5,321 nt of DNA, from the NCBI GenBank assembly GCA_900767075.1, contig CAAFXX010000205.1, positions 1 to 5,321 on the forward strand. The letters are read 5' to 3'. Positions 1-5,321 of this stretch are shown piece by piece. Below the pieces are notes generated by a model. That model did not search any database. It was not told the origin of the DNA and was given only the letters and a program-made list of their open reading frames with translations. The stretch comes from Bacteroidales bacterium (lineage in GTDB: Bacteria; Bacteroidota; Bacteroidia; Bacteroidales; Muribaculaceae). Within the stretch, counting starts at the first letter, position 1, and each line of letters starts with the position of its first letter. Both the position numbers and the translations under genes were made by a program.

Positions 1-2369
1 ACTATCTCGAACTTCGTCTTGATATCCTCGCCCGTTACCAGAAGGAACGTACCACGCAGGTAGGCGTTGTCGCTGTACAGGCCATCACCGTGAGGCTGGT
101 TGTCTGAAGGGAACCAGTCGTCACTGATACCGTCAAGGTTGCCCAGACGGGCACGCAGGCAGCCGGTGAAGTTCTTCGCCTTCACCACGTCCATCACGTC
201 CACACGGGGCTGCCCGTCCTCGGTGGCGGAGATCAGGATCAGGTTCTGGCGCAGCGGATTCTCCGTGTTGCCCATCAGCACGCACTCGTCACCGGCCTCC
301 GGAAGGGAACCTGAAAATTCATCCTCACTTACGAGAATGGAGTCACCCTCCACGCCGGCCACCTCCACCCAGTACCCTTTCAGGTTCCCGCCGCTGAACG
401 TGGCGCAGCGCATCAGGTCATGGGCCTGGAAACTGTTGTCCTGCTCGAAAGTGATCCTCCAGTAACCGTCCTCAAGTACGGCGGTCTTTATTTTCCCGTT
501 GGCGGCGCTGACGCACAGCTGGCCGCCAACGCTGCGTACCTTCTCGATAAGCAGCTCCAATACTACCATGACCTGGCGTACCGTCAGCTTGTCGATGGTA
601 AGATGGGACAAAGCGTCCTCCATCCACAGCCGCCACCCCTCACCGAAAAGACCGTCCACGAATTTCGGGCTGCGAAGGAACTCACGCACGACAAGGGTCA
701 GCAACTCGGCATTGCCCTTGTCATCAATACCCGCATTATCCTCCTGTCCGAAAGAGGCTCCCGCTTCGAAGGTGATCTTCCCCTTTGCACGGTCATTCTT
801 TTTTTTGCTGATGTGTTCCGCCTGACTTCTCCGCGCGGAAAAAAGATTGTTGTCCGTAGGCAGTGTCTTGTCCCAGCTACGGATAATGTCAGGAAGCGCG
901 GCACCCTCCGCCTTTGACTTCGTATAGTTTTTCAGTTCCCCGATACTGTCATTCACCCGTTCAAACGCACCACTATGCAGGGCATCGCTGATCTCGATGT
1001 CCATCTCCCCGGGTTGGTTCACCTTCCGGGTAATTTTCGTGATACGGCTGCTGCGATAACCGGTTTCGGGGAAATACTCCTCGCTTTCAAGTCTCACACG
1101 GCGGCCTACGGACAGGGAAACACCGTTCTCCTCAATCCACACATGGTCGGTCGGGGCCTTGTAAACGGCAAGATCCTGCCAGCATTCGGTATTGAACTGT
1201 TCCACCGCCGTAAGAAACTCCTCCTCGGCAAGCGGGTAATATTCGTCCGGCATACGGATATTCCAGAGAATATAACGGTCACCGGATTTCGGAATAAGTT
1301 TGCCGCCGGGGAGTTGCGTGTCATCATCATAGGGCCATATCGTAATAATCTCGAACTCACGGGTGGCACTGTTGAAATTCACCTCGAAACAGTGGTCCTC
1401 ACCCTGCCCCAGTCCGGAAAGGTCACCGTCCTGGAACGATACACGTTTGGTCTCGTCGGGCAGCTCGTAATCGTTCGGATCGAAATTCAGGCTGTCGTCC
1501 CTGAAATAATAGACCGTGAAAGGGTTGCCGTCGTCATCTTTCACATCTTCGCTGCGCACACTGCTGACAGCCCCGATCCTGCGGGGATAAATGCCGCTGA
1601 AGGCGTCTTGCTCGTAACGGTCATAGATGCCGTACTCCTCCGTATGTATCTCGACATATTGCCTGCCCCCCGGAAGCATCAGGCGGCTATGCCCGTATTT
1701 TGACGGATCTATGTTCCGCGTGCTGCCTACCGGGAACAACCGGGTATAAAAATTGTCGGTACCCGTCGTGTCGCGTTCGATTCCGGTCAGTCCCTTCCCG
1801 TAGCCCAGCGTTATTTCCTCGCCATGCTCACACCGGCACACGTTCACGGTCTGGCCTTCCACCCACCATTCAGCCTGCCCGCCGACCGCTTCGGCTATCT
1901 CTTTTAGGGCTTCGTTGCAGTACTTCCCCTCGTAATCGATGACGATAAGGTCCGTACCGTCCACCCGCCCCACTTTCCAGTCGGTGGTGTGGTTCATTCC
2001 GTCATTGATACACTTCACGATCATGGCCACGTGTTCACGCGGAGTCGCTGTCAGCGTGAACACAGGCTCGGTGTTCCCGTCGGTGGTCTCCAGCACAAGA
2101 AAACGTCTCACCAGACTCTCGATGCCGTAAAACTTCAAATCATATACCCACTCCTGGCCGCTCTTCTGCTTCGGGGCGTACCGTTCGGTCAGCCAGTAGC
2201 GCTCACCCTCAAAGTCCACCCGGTCATTCACGTCCAGGGCGATATATTCGTAATGCGTGAAAGAGAGTGTCAGGACATTGTCACCCTGCACCTCCTTCAC
2301 CTGGGTGGAGCTGTCGCCCGCCTCGATATCGGTCCGTCTGTTGCCGTTGCTGTCATAGATGGTCAGCAT
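1..2369 (-). CDS. Tail-tip / baseplate hub protein with C-terminal extension (3' end outside window)
   Basis: Large open frame of 789 codons from the ATG at 2369 to the left edge; I read every codon and found no stop, so the gene continues outside. The protein starts MLTIYDSNGNRRTDIEAGD. Residues 1-470 look like a tail hub of the Tal/gp27 type: beta-rich N-terminus, then a segment around 100-210 (EHVAMIVKCIND, EALKEIAEAVGG, WWVEGQTVNV) like the internal domain of such hubs, and a stretch near 410-465 (VWIEENGVSLSVGRRVRLES, then TRKVNQPGEMDIEISD) resembling the end of the hub. Residues 470-530 are a charged linker with KKK. Residues 531-789 form an extension with GKITFEAGASFG, a helical part (residues 556-615), and a beta-rich part containing NTENPLRQNLILISATEDGQ and a Gly/Asp-rich segment (residues 743-764). 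From memory this latter part is common in Bacteroides prophage tail proteins. Ten cysteines are spread through it, including CRCEH at 178-182. No peptidase or glycosidase site was recognised. Receptor contact is inferred. Confidence 0.8.
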   Translation of the reverse strand, partial: MLTIYDSNGNRRTDIEAGDSSTQVKEVQGDNVLTLSFTHYEYIALDVNDRVDFEGERYWLTERYAPKQKSGQEWVYDLKFYGIESLVRRFLVLETTDGNTEPVFTLTATPREHVAMIVKCINDGMNHTTDWKVGRVDGTDLIVIDYEGKYCNEALKEIAEAVGGQAEWWVEGQTVNVCRCEHGEEITLGYGKGLTGIERDTTGTDNFYTRLFPVGSTRNIDPSKYGHSRLMLPGGRQYVEIHTEEYGIYDRYEQDAFSGIYPRRIGAVSSVRSEDVKDDDGNPFTVYYFRDDSLNFDPNDYELPDETKRVSFQDGDLSGLGQGEDHCFEVNFNSATREFEIITIWPYDDDTQLPGGKLIPKSGDRYILWNIRMPDEYYPLAEEEFLTAVEQFNTECWQDLAVYKAPTDHVWIEENGVSLSVGRRVRLESEEYFPETGYRSSRITKITRKVNQPGEMDIEISDALHSGAFERVNDSIGELKNYTKSKAEGAALPDIIRSWDKTLPTDNNLFSARRSQAEHISKKKNDRAKGKITFEAGASFGQEDNAGIDDKGNAELLTLVVREFLRSPKFVDGLFGEGWRLWMEDALSHLTIDKLTVRQVMVVLELLIEKVRSVGGQLCVSAANGKIKTAVLEDGYWRITFEQDNSFQAHDLMRCATFSGGNLKGYWVEVAGVEGDSILVSEDEFSGSLPEAGDECVLMGNTENPLRQNLILISATEDGQPRVDVMDVVKAKNFTGCLRARLGNLDGISDDWFPSDNQPHGDGLYSDNAYLRGTFLLVTGEDIKTKFEI
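793..806 (-). other. Candidate dnaX-like -1 frameshift / slippage site inside the tail-tip gene
   Basis: The coding strand carries eight A's followed by G (806 to 798), read in frame as AAA AAA AAG for Lys522-Lys524. This contains the heptamer A-AAA-AAG in the exact phase used for -1 ribosomal frameshifting. After a -1 slip the next codons are GAA (798-796) and TGA (795-793), so translation would end at once with Glu-stop, giving a product of about 525 residues. The E. coli dnaX site has the same heptamer and also reads Glu-stop in the -1 frame. A weak partner hairpin may exist downstream (UUCGAAG with CUUUCGGA, with wobble pairs), but it begins about 27 bases away, farther than usual. Polymerase slippage on the A run, adding one A, would give the same product. 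Function is unproven. Confidence 0.35.
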
Positions 2370-2381
2370 GTCTGTATCTTG

Positions 2382-2398
2382 TTTAAACGTCGTTTGAA
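2382..2398. repeat. Imperfect 17-bp palindrome in the tail-tip leader
   Basis: TTTAAACGTCGTTTGAA is an inverted repeat around a single central T at 2390, with seven of eight pairs matching (the T at 2384 against the G at 2396 does not). It overlaps the perfect eight-base palindrome GTTTAAAC at 2381-2388 and the first GTTTGAAT copy. The loop is too short for an RNA hairpin of the full stem, so if it has a role it would be as a protein-binding site. It lies 13-29 bases before the tail-tip ATG. Confidence 0.25.
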
Positions 2399-2410
2399 TA
2401 GGGTTTGAAT
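2392..2410. repeat. Two direct copies of GTTTGAAT, 11 bp apart
   Basis: On the plus strand GTTTGAAT occurs at 2392-2399 and again at 2403-2410, start to start 11 bp, about one helical turn. On the coding strand it reads ATTCAAAC twice. Both copies lie in the short gap before the tail-tip gene. Eight-base repeats can arise by chance in an AT-rich stretch, so a binding-site role is only a possibility. Confidence 0.3.
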
Positions 2411-2415
2411 CACAT

Positions 2416-2880
2416 TTATATGACCGGGACAGGTTCCCGGAACTTCACCTTGAACTTGCCGGCGTGCACGCCTTCCTTCCAGAGATAGGTCAGAGGCTGG
2501 AACTTGCTGCAATCCGTATATTTCACACGGAGAGTCAGGGCAAGTTGGGGAAAGGAAATCTCAAGCCACCCGTCACGGCCTTTCTTCAGGAAATTGATGA
2601 ACTCGAAATACTTCTTCAGCCAGCCGGCCTGCGTTTTGCCAAACAGGGCGAAATGAAGCGTCACGTCACGGGCCTCGTTCCTGGGCGTCAGCACGGAGGA
2701 ATATTTCTCCCCGTCCTCCTCCCGGATATTCACAGCCGTGTCCGTTTTCGTCTTGCTCGGGGTCAGGATGGCGGTCAGGTTATCCATCCCGCCGCGCTTG
2801 TCCTCAACGAGGAACACCCCGTATGTGCTCCAGATGTCGGTACCGTTGACAAGTACCAGACCGCCTAATATCTTTTCCAT
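2416..2880 (-). CDS. Small distal-tail-like protein (putative Dit-type)
   Basis: Complete gene of 154 codons plus TAA, starting MEKILGGLVLVNG and ending KFREPVPVI. It lies between the tape measure and the tail-tip gene, where siphovirus-like phages encode the distal tail protein, a ring that joins the tail tube to the tip. The sequence looks like a mostly beta-strand, soluble protein without signal peptide or membrane segment, as expected for a tail ring protein. At 154 residues it is shorter than the Dit proteins of well-studied Gram-positive phages (about 250), so it may represent only the N-terminal tube-binding domain. The ATG at 2880 is one base after the tape measure stop (TGATATG), which suggests translational coupling. 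A GGAG at 2899-2896 is 15 bases upstream, too distant to be a normal ribosome binding site. Function is inferred from position and size; no diagnostic motif was seen, and a tail completion protein or another baseplate component is possible. Confidence 0.6.
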   Translation of the reverse strand: MEKILGGLVLVNGTDIWSTYGVFLVEDKRGGMDNLTAILTPSKTKTDTAVNIREEDGEKYSSVLTPRNEARDVTLHFALFGKTQAGWLKKYFEFINFLKKGRDGWLEISFPQLALTLRVKYTDCSKFQPLTYLWKEGVHAGKFKVKFREPVPVI

Positions 2881-2881
2881 A

Positions 2882-5321
2882 TCATTTGCATTTTACTCCG
2901 TCACGATTGATTTTACGAATCTCTTCCTCTATTTTGCCAAGGTGCGACGCGCTCGTGCCGGTGTTCTCCTCGATACGGGCAAGATGCCCCTCGGCGGTGT
3001 TCATCTTGTCGATGACGCTCTCCATCTTCTCATCGATGCTCGACCAGTGTTGCAACCCGCTGGTGAACATGCCGTCCAGTTTTGTACCCTGGTCCTGTGT
3101 CATGGCTGAAAAACCGCCGGTTTTGGCGCTCTGGCTCGTACCGCCCGAGTTATCGTACCCGGTGGCCGCGGCAAGATTGTCACGAAGAGCGACGGCTTCC
3201 TCGACATACTTCATGTACTCGTCCTGGAGGGCCTTACGCTCGGCTTCTGTAAGGTCATTGTCTTCCATCGCCTTGCCGAATTTCTCCCACCAGCCTTTCA
3301 GCTTGTCGGAATACAGCTCACCGATCTTGTTTGACAGCATCGCACGCATGAAATACTCGGATATGTCCTCCGCCGCGGCTGCGGCATCATACTTCATATC
3401 CATCAGGTTATCCACGAAACTGCTGTACATGCTGTCGAAGGAAATACCGGTGAGACCTTCATACAGCTGGTCGGTAAGTTCCTCCAGCTTGCCCGCCTGG
3501 TCGATATAGTCATCCAGCTTCTCGGTCAGACGACCTCCATATCCGCCCTTGCCGGTATCCTGGATCTGCGTCCACATGTCCACGTTACTGCGCAACTTCT
3601 TCATCTCCTCCGGACTTAGGTTCCAGATGTCACCGTTCCAGCTACGCCCGATCTGACCGCTCAAACGGTCAATCTGTTCCTGTGAGAAACCGCCCCAGTA
3701 ATAATTCCAGCTGTGATGCGAACCGTGATAGCCGGCCTGCGACATGGCCATGTCCAGATAGTTCGAGTTCGTCTCCTGCTGGAGCCTGTAGGCATCCCGG
3801 TAGGCGGCCACGGACTTTGTACCCTTGCTCGCCTTGATCTCCTCCGTCAGGTCCTCGATAGCCGTCTGCAAGGTCTCGTTGCGCTCGGTCAGCCGGTCGA
3901 TGGTTTCCTGGACCTCTTTGGCATTGCTTGAAGTCGTCCAGGAGGAAAATCCGCCCCAGGTCAATGCGTCGAATATCTTGCCCACACCGGAAAGCAGCGA
4001 TTTTCCGATAGTCACAAAAAGATCACCGGAAAGCACATCGTCAAGAATACCGCTCACGGCATTGAACACCGCGTCGAGCAGGCCACCGATGACCACACTC
4101 AAACCATCCTTGAAAAGGTCTATAATACTTACAATCCAGCCGACAACAGGCACATCCTCAAGTGTTTCGGAAACCTTTCCGAAAGCCTCGCCCAGTTTGC
4201 CGTCCACTTCCTTGGCACCTTTGCCGAGTGTGATCAGGCCATTATACGCCCCGCTGATACTGCCGGAGGCAATCTGCTGCAATCCGTCCCTCACATTCTC
4301 CATACTGGTCTTCAGACCGGAGGCAGTATTCGAGAGGGACTGCCGGGCACTGTCAGCCGTTTCCTGCAAGGCGTTTATATTCTCACTCGCGGCATCGGCA
4401 TTAGCCTGCGCCGTTTCCAGGGCTTGCCGGGCGGACTCCTTCTCCTGTTCGGTTCCGGACTGTTGCGCCTCAATGTATGATTTCTGGGCGGCAATGAGTG
4501 CCGTATAGGTGTCCGCATACACCGCCTGTGCCTCCTTCAGGTCTGAAAGGGCTTTCTGGTAGGCAGTAACCTCGGCACCCAGTTTCTTGAAACTGACCTT
4601 GCCGGAACCGCCCAAAGCCCTCTCCATCTGCTGGACGGCAGAGACAAGCGCGTCCTGGCTGGCATGGTCGGCATTTCGGAACTCGTCAGTGAGCATGTAT
4701 TTTCTGGCATCCGCCAATACAGGCTTTATCATATCGGAAAACATCCCGCCGAATTCACCGAAGACAGTACCCCAGTCAATACGGGCTTTCAGTTCCTGCA
4801 CTTCGATGCCGGCAAGTTTGCTGTCACGTTCAACACCGAGAGAGAGCTTCTCGCTGCCGGACGTCGTCTTTTGTATCTTTTCCGCATATTCGGTCGCGAT
4901 GGCGAGTTTCTGCTGCTGGAAGGTGCCGTAGGCCTGCAAATATTCCTGCATCACTCCGAACTCTTCCCGATAAGCTTCCGCTATTTTCTTCTGTCGGCCG
5001 GACTCGTTCAGCTCACGGGCCTTGTCTATTTCGGACTGCTGATCTTCCGACAGCGAACCGGACTGCCCCGCTTTCGCGTTGTCACGTTTCCAACCGGCTT
5101 CCTGCCTGGCTATTTCATCCTTGCGTGCCTGGTATTCATTGTCTATCTGGCGCAGCTTCTTCTCCAGCCCCTCGGTCATCATCTCAATCTCCGCCTCGTC
5201 ATTCTTCCTTTGCAGCCCGGCGAGTTCCTGGCCCAGCTTTTCAGAAACCTGTTTGCGGCGTTGGGCTTCTTTCTCCGCCTTGTCCGCCTTCTTCCGTTCG
5301 GCTATTTTGTTTAAGATCGGA
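2882..5321 (-). CDS. Phage tail tape measure protein (5' end outside window)
   Basis: Likely tail tape measure protein, the long helical protein that fixes tail length, fills the tube and is released towards the cell membrane at infection. The first ATG in the window is at 5182, but the frame stays open without a stop for 46 more codons to the right edge, and these encode a Lys/Glu/Ala/Arg-rich helix continuing the same coiled coil. The ATG at 5182 is therefore internal and the true start lies outside. Counting from that Met, residues 1-130 are charged and coiled-coil-like. Residues 200-300 are an Ala/Gln/Glu-rich helix. Residues 344-407 are strongly hydrophobic and Gly-rich, membrane-like. 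Residues 420-450 form another coil, 485-498 are rich in His, Trp and Tyr, and 705-760 are a final heptad-like helix ending in VKCK. At least 812 residues are visible. Assignment rests on composition, length and position before a small tail protein and a tail-tip gene; no catalytic domain was recognised. Confidence 0.85.
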   Translation of the reverse strand, partial: PILNKIAERKKADKAEKEAQRRKQVSEKLGQELAGLQRKNDEAEIEMMTEGLEKKLRQIDNEYQARKDEIARQEAGWKRDNAKAGQSGSLSEDQQSEIDKARELNESGRQKKIAEAYREEFGVMQEYLQAYGTFQQQKLAIATEYAEKIQKTTSGSEKLSLGVERDSKLAGIEVQELKARIDWGTVFGEFGGMFSDMIKPVLADARKYMLTDEFRNADHASQDALVSAVQQMERALGGSGKVSFKKLGAEVTAYQKALSDLKEAQAVYADTYTALIAAQKSYIEAQQSGTEQEKESARQALETAQANADAASENINALQETADSARQSLSNTASGLKTSMENVRDGLQQIASGSISGAYNGLITLGKGAKEVDGKLGEAFGKVSETLEDVPVVGWIVSIIDLFKDGLSVVIGGLLDAVFNAVSGILDDVLSGDLFVTIGKSLLSGVGKIFDALTWGGFSSWTTSSNAKEVQETIDRLTERNETLQTAIEDLTEEIKASKGTKSVAAYRDAYRLQQETNSNYLDMAMSQAGYHGSHHSWNYYWGGFSQEQIDRLSGQIGRSWNGDIWNLSPEEMKKLRSNVDMWTQIQDTGKGGYGGRLTEKLDDYIDQAGKLEELTDQLYEGLTGISFDSMYSSFVDNLMDMKYDAAAAAEDISEYFMRAMLSNKIGELYSDKLKGWWEKFGKAMEDNDLTEAERKALQDEYMKYVEEAVALRDNLAAATGYDNSGGTSQSAKTGGFSAMTQDQGTKLDGMFTSGLQHWSSIDEKMESVIDKMNTAEGHLARIEENTGTSASHLGKIEEEIRKINRDGVKCK

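Larger units (their letters stand above)
2370..2415 (-). promoter_or_regulatory. AT-rich leader between the distal-tail-like and tail-tip genes
   Basis: The 46 bases between the TAA of the 154-residue gene and the ATG of the tail-tip gene are about 35% GC (16 of 46 by count), clearly poorer than the flanking genes. This is the only true gap in the window. No Shine-Dalgarno sequence is present before the ATG (the last bases read AACAAGATACAGAC), in keeping with AT-rich, unstructured leaders in Bacteroidota. I could not find the Bacteroides promoter pattern (TTTG near -33, TAnnTTTG near -7) on the coding strand, so the tail-tip gene is probably transcribed with its upstream neighbours and this stretch works mainly as a translation leader. 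Confidence 0.4.

Noticed and set aside
838..845. Run of six T's on the coding strand near 844-839 as a second slippery site
   Set aside because: In the reading frame it is CTT TTT TCC, which does not form a -1 heptamer allowing both tRNAs to re-pair.
698..904. Minus-strand open frame of 68 codons, and another at 1106-1369
   Set aside because: Both sit inside the tail-tip gene in a shifted frame, are Arg/Pro-rich and have no start context. The 698-904 frame would be entered only by a +1 slip at the A run, which looks less meaningful than the -1 option.
420..917. Plus-strand open frames at 100-465, 420-917, 499-825, 1700-1942, 1939-2130 and 1989-2408
   Set aside because: All are antisense shadows of the continuous minus-strand tail-tip gene and mutually overlapping.
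975..1703. Plus-strand open frame of 242 codons
   Set aside because: It lies wholly antisense to the tail-tip gene, using exactly the complementary codon triplets (same phase), so its openness follows from the codon use of the real gene. It has no plausible upstream leader.
2392..2410. Bacteroides-type promoter on the plus strand (TTTG and TAGGGTTTG)
   Set aside because: The spacing inside the -7 element is off by one base, no suitably spaced -33 element is present, and it would drive antisense transcription only.
2464..2868. Plus-strand open frame of 134 codons opposite the small distal-tail-like gene
   Set aside because: It mirrors the 154-residue gene, which fits the operon layout and has tight spacing to its neighbour; the antisense frame has neither.
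2886..3509. Plus-strand open frame of 207 codons, and similar ones at 3825-4508 and 4664-5314
   Set aside because: All are antisense to the tape measure, are Ser/Pro/Leu-rich without domain-like features, and overlap one another in different frames.
5180..5182. ATG at 5182 as the true start of the tape measure gene
   Set aside because: The frame continues open with coiled-coil coding sequence for 46 codons to the window edge, so this Met is internal.
1..5321. tRNA, rRNA, CRISPR array, insertion sequence or attachment site
   Set aside because: No cloverleaf, spaced repeat array, transposase or terminal inverted repeats were seen; almost every base belongs to the three tail genes.

Overview
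The window is a piece of a phage or prophage tail-morphogenesis module, read entirely from the minus strand. It holds three consecutive genes in the order typical of siphovirus-like tails: a tape measure protein (5321 to 2882, 5' end outside the window), a small distal-tail-like protein (2880 to 2416) and a large tail-tip/baseplate-hub protein (2369 to 1, 3' end outside the window). No integrase, capsid, lysis, tRNA, CRISPR or insertion-sequence feature is visible, so I cannot tell whether this is an integrated prophage, a free phage or a remnant.

The style suggests a phage of Bacteroidales gut bacteria (Bacteroides, Phocaeicola, Parabacteroides or Alistipes type). No gene start has a convincing Shine-Dalgarno sequence, which is usual in Bacteroidota. 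The C-terminal part of the tail-tip protein also looks, from memory, like proteins carried by many Bacteroides prophages. GC content looks to be in the mid-50s by eye (not counted), high for Bacteroides proper, so the host genus stays open.

Layout: 5321-2882 encodes the tape measure, with coiled-coil arms, a hydrophobic membrane-like block near the middle and an odd His/Trp/Tyr-rich patch. One base separates its stop codon from the ATG of the 154-residue distal-tail-like gene. A 46-bp AT-rich gap (2370-2415) with a short direct repeat and an overlapping imperfect palindrome precedes the tail-tip gene. That gene is open for 789 codons with no stop, to the left edge. The expected division of labour is that the tape measure sets tail length and lines the tube, the distal tail protein caps the tube, and the tail-tip protein forms the hub carrying receptor-contacting parts.

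The most interesting signal lies inside the tail-tip gene at 793-806. A run of eight A's followed by G forms, in the correct frame, the -1 slippery heptamer A-AAA-AAG, and the -1 frame then reads Glu-stop. This is the same arrangement as in Escherichia coli dnaX. It sits at the apparent boundary between the hub half and the C-terminal extension, so recoding would yield a hub of about 525 residues beside the full-length protein. This is a hypothesis. Nearly all plus-strand open frames in the window are shadows of these three genes.
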